Positions 1 to 6,562 of a stretch of DNA of 8,980 nucleotides are shown here, piece after piece. A program made the position numbers and the translations under genes. Source of the DNA: DATGLE01 sp035294325. GTDB lineage: Bacteria; Chloroflexota; Ktedonobacteria; Ktedonobacterales; Ktedonobacteraceae. Location: contig DATGLE010000067.1 of assembly GCA_035294325.1 (NCBI GenBank), forward strand, positions 1-8,980, written 5' to 3'. The notes under the pieces were generated by a model. That model did not search any database, was not told the origin of the DNA, and saw nothing but the letters and a program-made list of their open reading frames with translations. Position 1 is the first letter of the stretch. Each line of letters opens with the position of its first letter.

Positions 1-176
1 TCCTGCGCTGGATCACATTTGAGGTGACATGGATGTTATGTATCCTGCAATGGACATTAATCCAGGCAGCGCAAAATAACGCGGCAGATGCGATTGTGCT
101 GGTCGCGCCGGGAATCGTGATCGTATTGCTCATAACGATCATCCTGTATATACGTGCCGCCGCTCGCGCCCGCTGA
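1..176 (+). CDS. C-terminal end of a membrane protein (partial)
   Basis: An open frame enters the window at base 3 (first full codon) and stops at the TGA at 174-176, giving 57 residues. The residues are strongly hydrophobic. The segment at roughly residues 7-22 (ending ILQWTLIQ) could be the end of one membrane span. A clear span at residues 31-50 (IVLVAPGIVIVLLITIILYI) is followed by a short positively charged tail (RAAARAR), which by the positive-inside rule would lie in the cytoplasm. The composition and the normal stop support a real coding end rather than chance. The start and most of the protein lie outside the window, so I cannot name a family. It could be the last span of a transporter permease or a small integral membrane protein. 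Confidence 0.6.
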   Translation, partial: LRWITFEVTWMLCILQWTLIQAAQNNAADAIVLVAPGIVIVLLITIILYIRAAARAR

Positions 177-334
177 TTATGCTGTAAAGAGATCCTGGCC
201 TGTCTCCTGATCGGGCAGCTATCGCGTGATAGAATAAAGTGGATTTCTGATGCATGGCACCTCGTCCTCTCGGACGGACTTCGCGCGGCTCCGCCGCAGG
301 CGCGAGCAATGGCAATCATTGCAGGAGGGATGTT
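177..334 (+). promoter_or_regulatory. Leader of the rhomboid gene with strong ribosome binding site
   Basis: This 158-base gap separates two + strand genes. An AGGAGG Shine-Dalgarno core at 323-328 sits six bases before the GTG at 335 and decides the start of the rhomboid gene. A TAGAAT at 230-235 could be a -10 box, but no good -35 lies upstream, so no promoter is claimed. Bases about 263-300 are GC-rich and resemble part of the palindromic element R2 described below (shared TTCGCGCGGC and CCTCTC stretches), possibly a relic copy. Confidence 0.55.
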
Positions 335-1114
335 GTGATACCAATTAAGGATTACGCCGGGCCACGACGACGTTTTCCCTGGATCAACTGGGGAATAATC
401 CTGGTCAACATCGCCGTCTTTCTCTACCAGGTCTCGCTCGGTCCACAGGCTCAGGATTTCATGTTTGCCTACGCAGTTGTACCGGTGGCGCTGACGCACG
501 GCATCCCCCAGACAGCGCTGCCAGGTGTACCGGCAAACCTTCCGTTTCATACGCCCGATCCCGTCTACCTCACCATCATCACGTCCATGTTCATGCACGC
601 GGGCTGGCTGCATATCGGTGGCAATATGCTCTTCCTGTACATCTTCGGCGACAACGTAGAGGACCGCATGGGGCACATTCCATACCTGATCTTCTACCTC
701 GTCTGCGGAATCGTGGCAGCCATTGTCCAGACTGCCGTAGCCCCCAACTCGACGATCCCCAGCCTGGGAGCAAGCGGCGCTATTGCCGGCGTCCTGGCCT
801 CCTACCTCCTGCTCTTTCCGCTCGCGAGAGTGCGTACAATCATCTTCATCTTCATCTTCTTTACCATTGTCTCGGTTCCGGCCATCATCCTGATCGGCAT
901 CTGGTTCCTGCTCCAGTTCTTTGACGGCGTGGCATCGCTGGCAACCGTGCAGCAGGGCATGGGCGGCGTGGCATACTTCGCGCACGTAGGCGGATTCGTG
1001 GCGGGCCTGATTATCACCCTGCTATTCTTGCCCCGCCTGCGTCCCCCGGCGAGGATCAGTTATCCCGCATTTCCGCGTCACCCCGGCGCGCCGGGCCGCC
1101 CTGTGTGGTGGTGA
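335..1114 (+). CDS. Rhomboid family intramembrane serine protease
   Basis: This 259-residue polytopic protein cuts transmembrane substrates within the membrane. Visible family signatures, numbered from the GTG start: the HxxxxHxxxN-type stretch (His88, His93, Asn97, in MHAGWLHIGGNMLFLYIFGDN), the catalytic serine motif GASG (Ser147, codon 773-775), and the catalytic histidine in AHVGG (His217). The Ser-His dyad is therefore intact. About six membrane spans can be drawn, near residues 17-33, 78-104, 115-136, 143-163, 168-194 and 214-232. The tail is short and Pro/Arg-rich. The start is taken at GTG 335 because AGGAGG lies six bases upstream; the in-frame ATG at 254 would add 27 Arg/Gly/Ser-rich residues with no ribosome site and would run through GC-rich repeat-like DNA. 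The substrate is unknown. No partner gene is contiguous, and the next gene is 545 bases away. Confidence 0.93.
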   Translation: MIPIKDYAGPRRRFPWINWGIILVNIAVFLYQVSLGPQAQDFMFAYAVVPVALTHGIPQTALPGVPANLPFHTPDPVYLTIITSMFMHAGWLHIGGNMLFLYIFGDNVEDRMGHIPYLIFYLVCGIVAAIVQTAVAPNSTIPSLGASGAIAGVLASYLLLFPLARVRTIIFIFIFFTIVSVPAIILIGIWFLLQFFDGVASLATVQQGMGGVAYFAHVGGFVAGLIITLLFLPRLRPPARISYPAFPRHPGAPGRPVWW

Positions 1115-1362
1115 TGGCTACGCAGGCCAGCAAGATAACCAGGGCGCTTACTGCGAAGCCGCTCTAAAGGATACTCATATCCAGATCGGAGCAACTCCGT
1201 CCCATTTTGTGTGCATGTACATCTCGTTGTGCGCACTTCTCACCTACTTTTCGATTCTTGCTCTGGATACCTTGCTTTTTTCCTATCTTCATGCAATAAT
1301 CAGGCGCGTAACATATACTATGCCCTGACGGGGCTGATTTTCCCGTTGATTCTTAAAGAGTA
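1115..1362. other. Intergenic stretch without a gene
   Basis: No credible coding frame is present. A small hairpin with 5-base arms CGGAG/CTCCG (1187-1199) followed by TCCCATTTT could be a weak terminator for the rhomboid gene, but its stem is short and its T-run is interrupted. A run of six T at 1275-1280 has no stem before it. Nothing else is recognisable. Confidence 0.35.
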
Positions 1363-1539
1363 GCTCTGCTCTCCGACACCAGGGCCTGCTGGCGCCTGCG
1401 GCGCCAACCAGATTGTATGGTGTGGTGTGGAAAATGCGCTTTGCGCATTTTCCACACCACACCATACAGCCAGCGTGCGGCTTCGCCGCATAAGCGCTCT
1501 GACAGAGCGGGCAAGGCCGCTGAGAATCAGACATTCTCC
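1363..1539 (-). repeat. Complex palindromic element, copy R1
   Basis: R1 and R2 (7279-7421) are related and lie in opposite orientation. Read on the minus strand, R1 contains in order: the tag TCTGATTCTCAGC (complement of 1519-1531), a GC-rich hairpin with TGCGGC/GCCGCA arms (1476-1490), a 26-bp perfect palindrome (1414-1468), an extra hairpin GGCGCC-TGC-GGCGCC (1391-1405) absent from R2, and an end tag CGGAGAGCAGAGC (1363-1375). A further hairpin CGCTCT/AGAGCG lies at 1495-1509. R2 has the same 13-base tag, the second hairpin at an equivalent place, the same palindrome core and a similar end tag. The arms differ in sequence but stay complementary. No transposase is present, so this is a non-autonomous or REP-like dispersed element. 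The boundaries are estimates from the shared segments. Confidence 0.75.
1414..1468. repeat. Perfect 26-bp palindrome with 3-base loop
   Basis: Arms 1414-1439 and 1443-1468 are exactly complementary around the loop TTT (1440-1442). The loop-proximal ten bases of the arm are GAAAATGCGC, identical to the palindrome at 7347-7407, while the outer arm (GTATGGTGTGGTGTG) is a variant of the outer arm there. As DNA it could extrude a cruciform; as RNA it would form a very stable hairpin in either direction. It lacks a T-run on either side, so it is not a classical terminator. It lies about 190 bases upstream of the gene at 1660. Confidence 0.9.
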
Positions 1540-1659
1540 AGGGGAGCAGCAGCCCATCGCGGCTCTATATGTAAAAGACGCTTTAAGAATTCGACCTTAT
1601 AGTGTAAAATAACCCATAAGTGATAAAGCGCTATTATCAGGGAGAAGAGGGAGACAGCC
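1540..1659 (+). promoter_or_regulatory. Leader with candidate -10 box and ribosome binding site
   Basis: This AT-richer stretch between R1 and the next gene is the only plausible promoter site for the two-gene surface/kinase unit. TAAAAT at 1605-1610 could be a -10 box, but the base run 17 bases upstream (TTTAAG, 1582-1587) is a poor -35 match, so the assignment is weak. The ribosome binding site is good: AGGGAG at 1648-1653, six bases before the ATG at 1660. Confidence 0.35.
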
Positions 1660-4029
1660 ATGAGGCAAGGAAACGGCACGGAATTGTTGGGGGTGAACGA
1701 CCCGCGCGGAACGAGCATCGGATTGATCCACGTTACTCCCGACGATGATCGCAAAAGCGTCCTGGCTGCTATCATCACGCAGGAGAAGCTTGGTAGGAAA
1801 CAGGTAGCGGTGGTATTGCCCGCCCAGAATAAGGCATTTCAGCGCGCGGCGGATTTCGATGATCTCAAGAGCATGCGGCGCAGATTGCATACGCAGATTG
1901 TGTTTATCGCGCCCGGCGGATCCGGCCCCGCCGAGTTCGCACGCCAGCGCCGCTTTCCCGTCTATTCATCGCTGGAAAGCTATACGCGAGCGCTGCGCGA
2001 GGACCCGGCCCTGGAGGATCAGCACGAGAATCAGAAAGTGCGGCTCTTTGGTGGGACGCACAGGAGCGCGCCAACTACACCCACGACGAACACAACCGCG
2101 CAGCCTGACAGCAGGTCAGAGCAGGATGCGCCGGCTTCCGAGGATAAAGCGCAGCGCCGTTCGTCTGCCGCGCCATTTCTCGCGGGCGCGGCTGCCGGCG
2201 GTGCGGCTGCGCTGGCCGCCGATGATATTGCCAATGCCCACACCACCCCCGGTCCCGGCGCGAGCGAGGAGACAACCTGGCCGTTGCAAAGCGAGGATAG
2301 AACAGGACCTATGCCCGGGGCTGCTCCCAACGACGAGGAAGATTACGACGCGCTGCCACCTCCGGCTGCCGCAGCAGGTGCCGGTGCCGCCGTCGGCGCA
2401 GCCGCAGCAGCGTCTGCCGCGCAGTCCGATAAGGGGACAGGCGCGAATGGAATGGCGAACACCGAGAGCGCGGGGGGACCTGGCATCATCGAATTGCCGG
2501 TCCCGCAGCGCAAGACCGCCCCGCTTACCACCGGGAAGCAGCCGGCCAGCAAAACGGGGCCGACCAGGAAGCGCAACACCGGCAAGACCGCCGGCGCTGT
2601 TGCGGCAGGCGCGGCAGCGGGAGCCGCCGCAGGTCTCGGCCTGGCTGCCGCGTCACAGGCGCCGGCGCGTTCAACCGGCGCTGGCGGTGGCCCTCCCACG
2701 CGCGGAGCGGGCAGTGGTGGAGGCGGCGGAGGTGGCCCCCGGCGCAGTAACAGGAGCGGCTGGCTGCTCGGCCTCATCCTTCTATTGATTGTCGCTCTGC
2801 TGATCGGCGGCGGCATGGCGCTCGCGCACCCGAAAATTCTGGATCCGATTGCCAGCGCCCTGCCCAGAGTGGCCCCGCCCGCCACTGTGACGATCACGCC
2901 TAATAGCGCAGCCGTGCAGGATACCTACGTCGTGACAGGCGTGACGGGTACGCCCAACACGGCACAGCGCCAGGTGAGCGCGCGCACCCTGACCGGCAGC
3001 GCCGCCTCCCAGCCCATTACAGTCAACGCCACCGGCCACAACCAGACACCCGGCGCTCGCGCCGTTGGTAAGCTCACTTTCCTAAATGGTTCTACCACAC
3101 CCTTTACCGTTGCAGCCGGGACCGTAATTCCCACGTCAGCAGGCGTGTCGGTGGTAACAGACACGCCTGCATCCATTCCCGCTCTCAATACTAGCACTGG
3201 CGTTGCTGGTACAACAACAATTAGTGCTCACGCCGCTTCGATAGGAACACGCGGCAATATCGGAGCAGGTACTATCAACGGAACCTGCTGCGCCAGCGGG
3301 AACTTTATAGTTGTAAAAAATAATCAGGCTTTCACAGGCGGGCAGGATCCCAGGAACTACAACTTCGTGCAGCAGAGCGCGGTGAACAGCGCGGTGAGTG
3401 GGGTGCAGTCTGCGCTGGTGCAGCAGGCCAGTCGCTCGGTAACGGCGCAACTGCACACCGGCGAGCAACTGGCCGGAGCCGAGCGCTGCACACCGAAGGT
3501 CACGCCTAGCGGGCCGATAGGGGATCGAGGGGTGAACGTGACCTCGATCACGGTGAATGTGACAGTGAACTGTAGCGGCACGGCCTACGATCAGCAGGGC
3601 GTGCAGGCCCTGGTGACAGGACTGTTGCAGACGAAGGCGAAAAGCGATCCAGGAGCCGGTTACGCCCTGGTAGGCAACGTGGTCACGCAGACCTCGGTGC
3701 AGAGCATCAACGATGGCACGGTCTCGCTGCTGGTCAACGCAAAGGGTCTGTGGGTATATCAGATCAACAAGGCGCTGGAGCAACAGTGGGCCAGACAGAT
3801 CGCCGGTAAGAGCGTGAGTGATGCGAAAACGCTGCTGCAAGGCCAGCCGGGCATTCATAGTGTGACCATTCAGGCGAGTGGCAGCACCCTGCCCACCGAT
3901 CCGACGCAAATCGCCTTCACTGTGCAGAATATCCAGGGGCTACAGGGCAGTAGCACGCCGCCGGTTGGCTCGCCCACCGTGACGGCACCTCAATTCGCCA
4001 GCCCCCAGTCGGTCTCTGGCAATGGATAG
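1660..4029 (+). CDS. Membrane protein: Rossmann-like domain, disordered linker, baseplate-J-like ectodomain
   Basis: 789 residues in four parts. Residues about 18-112 resemble the cytosolic alpha/beta domain often found at the front of 'baseplate J/gp47' surface proteins: a strand with an acidic turn (IHVTPDDD), a strand ending VAVVLP, a helix DFDDLKSMRRRL, a strand IVFIAPGG and a final FPVYSSL. Residues 115-366 are low complexity, rich in Ala, Gly, Pro and Thr, with a poly-Gly run near 353-359, and are probably disordered. One membrane span runs at 368-388 (WLLGLILLLIVALLIGGGMA). The ectodomain, about 405-755, is a baseplate-J-like beta module with the patterns GKLTFLNGS, VAAGTVIPTSAGV, GNIGAGTING and GLWVY, then a Pro/Ser/Thr tail. 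All four cysteines (543, 544, 610, 638) are extracellular. AGGGAG precedes the ATG by six bases. The ectodomain is paralogous to that of the kinase 98 bases downstream, so the pair is probably an operon. Despite the family name, no phage tail genes are near. The function is unknown; a surface or receptor role is inferred. Confidence 0.85.
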   Translation: MRQGNGTELLGVNDPRGTSIGLIHVTPDDDRKSVLAAIITQEKLGRKQVAVVLPAQNKAFQRAADFDDLKSMRRRLHTQIVFIAPGGSGPAEFARQRRFPVYSSLESYTRALREDPALEDQHENQKVRLFGGTHRSAPTTPTTNTTAQPDSRSEQDAPASEDKAQRRSSAAPFLAGAAAGGAAALAADDIANAHTTPGPGASEETTWPLQSEDRTGPMPGAAPNDEEDYDALPPPAAAAGAGAAVGAAAAASAAQSDKGTGANGMANTESAGGPGIIELPVPQRKTAPLTTGKQPASKTGPTRKRNTGKTAGAVAAGAAAGAAAGLGLAAASQAPARSTGAGGGPPTRGAGSGGGGGGGPRRSNRSGWLLGLILLLIVALLIGGGMALAHPKILDPIASALPRVAPPATVTITPNSAAVQDTYVVTGVTGTPNTAQRQVSARTLTGSAASQPITVNATGHNQTPGARAVGKLTFLNGSTTPFTVAAGTVIPTSAGVSVVTDTPASIPALNTSTGVAGTTTISAHAASIGTRGNIGAGTINGTCCASGNFIVVKNNQAFTGGQDPRNYNFVQQSAVNSAVSGVQSALVQQASRSVTAQLHTGEQLAGAERCTPKVTPSGPIGDRGVNVTSITVNVTVNCSGTAYDQQGVQALVTGLLQTKAKSDPGAGYALVGNVVTQTSVQSINDGTVSLLVNAKGLWVYQINKALEQQWARQIAGKSVSDAKTLLQGQPGIHSVTIQASGSTLPTDPTQIAFTVQNIQGLQGSSTPPVGSPTVTAPQFASPQSVSGNG

Positions 4030-4127
4030 CATCGGAGGCGGAGCGTATTGAAATGCCATTCAAGATCAGTGGTCTCCTTGAGATTGCCGATCCTGGTGGT
4101 TAACAATCACCATGGAACAGGAAAATT
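4030..4127 (+). promoter_or_regulatory. Spacer between the ectodomain paralogues, with kinase ribosome binding site
   Basis: The 98-base gap has no terminator-like hairpin with a T-run, which is consistent with cotranscription of the two genes. AGGAA at 4119-4123 is placed four bases before the ATG at 4128. The only structure seen is a weak TGGTG/CACCA pair (about 4095-4112) around GTTAACAAT. The ATG at 4112 is out of frame with the kinase. Confidence 0.4.
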
Positions 4128-6494
4128 ATGCTGTCTCTTGAGGGCAAGCAGCTTGGCAACTATGACGTGATCCGGCGTATTCGCGCCGGTGGCATGGGCG
4201 CCGTCTACGAGGGCAGGCAGCGCACCGCGTTTGGCCGGCGCGTTGCCATCAAAGTCATCCTGGGCGACTACGCCTCTGATCGCGACATGCGGCGCCGCTT
4301 CGCACGCGAGGCGCGCACGATTGCGCGCCTTCACCATCCCCATATCCTGCCTCTGATAGAATTCGGCGACGAGCAGGGCATCCTCTACCTGGTGATGCCC
4401 TACATCGAGGGCGGCACGCTCACCGGCTACCTGCGGCGCACGTTGCCGGAACTGGGAGAAGTCGCGGCGATCTACCTGCAATTGCTCGATGCTGTAGAAT
4501 ACGCGCACGACGAAGGGCTGATCCATCGCGATATCAAGTCGTCAAACGTTCTGCTGGAACCGAGGCGCAGCAGCCCACCTTATATTTACCTCGCCGACTT
4601 CGGTCTGGTGCGCACGGCGCGCCAGGGAGAGCAGAACCAGCCCGGCAAGCCAATTCCACTGGATCAGGTACCGGGTACGCCGCATTACATGGCCCCGGAG
4701 CAGACGCGCGGTATCATCACGCCCGCAACTGATATCTACGCCCTGGGCGTGCTGCTCTACCAGATGCTAACCGGCGAACTCCCCTACAACGATCCCGATG
4801 ATGTGCGCGTCATCCAGATGCACCTGCACGCACCAATCCCGCTGCCAGGCGAGCGCGACGCCTCGATTCCATCTGAGATGGATGAGGTTGTGCGCAGAGC
4901 GATGGCGAAGCGGCCAGAGGCGCGCTTCGGCAGCGTGGCTGCATTGCGCGAGGCGTTCCTCGCCGCTATGAAAGGCCCGGTGGCCCCCATGCAGGAGGAT
5001 GATACCCCGCCAGTGGCAAGAGCTGCGAATCATATGCGGGCGCCCGCCAGTAGCTCTATCGAGGATAACGGGGAGCAGATCGCGGCGCTTGAGCAGCATA
5101 CCGAGCACGGCCCGCCTTCGCCGGCGCCAATAGTGATTCCGCAGCGCCCGCGCAGAGAAGCGCCCCCGGTGGCCCTGCGCGAACAACGCCCCTCGCGCAC
5201 ATTGCAGCGCATCACGGAAGACAACAGGGATACCAGGCGCGCGCGCATCAACAGATACAGGCCGCGCATTACTGAGGAGCCAGCACAGCGACGGCGAAGG
5301 CGTTTCGTCGGCCCGGCCCTGGCAACGATGGCCGTTCCGACGATCCTGCTGATTCTGCTGATTATGCCGCGCGCGCTCGGTGTGAGCCTCTTTCCGCCGG
5401 GCTTCCCGCTTTTCGGCACGCCGCCTGTCGCTACAGTCCTGATCAGAGCGCAGAGCAAACTGCTCCAGGATCGCTATGTGCTCACCGCTTCTCCGCAGGT
5501 GCAGGCACCGAACCTGGCAACCCACACCATCCCTGATCGTGTGCTGAGCGACACGGAGACGGTCAGCAAAGTCGTGCAGACCACGGGAACACAGCCGATT
5601 GGGGGAGCCGTAGCGCATGGCACCTTGATCTTTACGAATTCGAGCGAGAAGCCGTTCTCAATAGCCGCCGGGACGGTGCTGACCAGTACGACGGGCGTGC
5701 AGGTACAGCTTGCCGCGAGCGTTGTGGTTCCACCCAGGCAGAACGGCAACGGCGGGAAGGCGCAGGCCCCGGCGGTAGCGCTGACGCCTGGCGCAGCCGG
5801 CAACGTTCCGGCCAATACGATCAACGGTCCCTGCTGCTCCAGCAACGGAAACATCATGGTCAGGAATCCCGCGCCGTTCAGTGGCGGAGCCGATGCGCAG
5901 AACGTGCCAGTCGTGGCGCAGGCGGACCTGGACGGCGTGCGCAATACGCTGGCGCCCTCGCTCCAGCAGAAGGTTGCACAGCAGATCCGCCGGCAGGTCA
6001 GCAGCGGCGAGGTCATGGCGGGGCAGCCGGCGTACACTATCACGGTCTCAGCCAGCAGCCCCGTCGGCGCACAGGTGGCGCAGGTGCAAGTCACAGTGAA
6101 GGTCGCGGGCGCGGCCACCGCCTACAACCGCACAATCGTCGAGCACACGGCGATGCAGTTATTGAGCAAGCAGGCGGCTCAGGCGCTGGGTCGCGCCTAC
6201 CACTTGCAGGGCGCACCGGTTGTCACATCCGCGCCCACAGTCCAGCCGGGCAAGAATGGCATTCTATACCTGAGCGTGCCGGTAAGCGGCCTCTGGGTGT
6301 ACGATCTTACGCAGCAACAGATGGCTGGCTGGCGCCAATCGATCAGGGGAGCAACACCGGCGGTAGCTCTGGCCTACCTCAATGCGCAGCCCGGCGTAGC
6401 GGGCGTCGAGATTCACCTGCCCTTCGGCGCCGACCACCTCCCCACCGACATCAACGAAATCAAAGTGTCGCTGGTACGGCCCGATACATCATAG
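4128..6494 (+). CDS. Receptor Ser/Thr protein kinase with baseplate-J-like ectodomain
   Basis: 788 residues. The cytosolic Hanks/PknB-type kinase (about 11-283) has all key residues: glycine loop RAGGMGAVYEG (19-29), ATP lysine Lys42 in VAIK, helix-C Glu61, catalytic loop HRDIKSSN (Asp135, Asn140), DFG (157-159), activation segment GTPHYMAPE (183-191) and DIYALGVLLYQMLTGELPY. It should be active. A Pro/Arg-rich juxtamembrane linker (284-394) ends in five arginines before one span at about 397-414. The ectodomain (about 432-785) is not PASTA. It is a baseplate-J-like module aligning with the upstream neighbour at GTLIFTNSS / GKLTFLNGS, IAAGTVLTSTTGV / VAAGTVIPTSAGV, NTINGPCC / GTINGTCC, SGLWVYDL / KGLWVYQI and LPTDINEI / LPTDPTQI. 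The only two cysteines are the adjacent pair 569-570, in the ectodomain. The ligand is unknown; the neighbouring paralogue is the obvious partner or substrate (inference). The convergent next gene starts 68 bases after the stop. Confidence 0.95.
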   Translation: MLSLEGKQLGNYDVIRRIRAGGMGAVYEGRQRTAFGRRVAIKVILGDYASDRDMRRRFAREARTIARLHHPHILPLIEFGDEQGILYLVMPYIEGGTLTGYLRRTLPELGEVAAIYLQLLDAVEYAHDEGLIHRDIKSSNVLLEPRRSSPPYIYLADFGLVRTARQGEQNQPGKPIPLDQVPGTPHYMAPEQTRGIITPATDIYALGVLLYQMLTGELPYNDPDDVRVIQMHLHAPIPLPGERDASIPSEMDEVVRRAMAKRPEARFGSVAALREAFLAAMKGPVAPMQEDDTPPVARAANHMRAPASSSIEDNGEQIAALEQHTEHGPPSPAPIVIPQRPRREAPPVALREQRPSRTLQRITEDNRDTRRARINRYRPRITEEPAQRRRRRFVGPALATMAVPTILLILLIMPRALGVSLFPPGFPLFGTPPVATVLIRAQSKLLQDRYVLTASPQVQAPNLATHTIPDRVLSDTETVSKVVQTTGTQPIGGAVAHGTLIFTNSSEKPFSIAAGTVLTSTTGVQVQLAASVVVPPRQNGNGGKAQAPAVALTPGAAGNVPANTINGPCCSSNGNIMVRNPAPFSGGADAQNVPVVAQADLDGVRNTLAPSLQQKVAQQIRRQVSSGEVMAGQPAYTITVSASSPVGAQVAQVQVTVKVAGAATAYNRTIVEHTAMQLLSKQAAQALGRAYHLQGAPVVTSAPTVQPGKNGILYLSVPVSGLWVYDLTQQQMAGWRQSIRGATPAVALAYLNAQPGVAGVEIHLPFGADHLPTDINEIKVSLVRPDTS

Positions 6495-6529
6495 GCATGG
6501 TCATTTTGCGTCCAGCCATCTTTTATAAG

Positions 6530-6558
6530 CCTGCAACCTCCCAACATAACCTGCAACC
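6530..6558. repeat. Short direct repeat CCTGCAACC between convergent genes
   Basis: CCTGCAACC occurs at 6530-6538 and again at 6550-6558, a 20-base period, in the 68-base gap between the kinase stop and the lipoprotein stop. Each copy lies near a CTTTTAT motif (6520-6526 and 6560-6566). No clear stem-loop terminator was found in this gap for either gene. It may be a small duplication of no function. Confidence 0.45.
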
Positions 6559-6562
6559 CCTT

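Noticed and set aside
254..334. 27-codon N-terminal extension of the rhomboid gene from ATG 254
   Set aside because: No ribosome binding site, Arg/Gly/Ser-rich residues translated from GC-rich repeat-like DNA, and a strong AGGAGG precedes GTG 335.
1289..1612. Several small overlapping open frames in both directions around the R1 palindrome
   Set aside because: They are by-products of a symmetric palindrome: the same residues appear from both strands, with no ribosome binding sites. The frame shared with R2 is kept only as a finding.
1859..2788. 309-codon frame on the + strand inside the first surface protein
   Set aside because: An Arg/Pro-rich out-of-frame translation of the Ala/Gly linker; the main frame continues through with a membrane span and ectodomain.
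3136..3909. 257-codon open frame antisense to the first surface protein
   Set aside because: It mirrors codon bias of the sense gene, has Arg/His/Cys-rich unlikely composition and no ribosome site.
4767..6118. Long antisense open frames opposite the kinase gene
   Set aside because: Shadow frames of a GC-rich gene; the sense strand has complete kinase motifs and a paralogous ectodomain.
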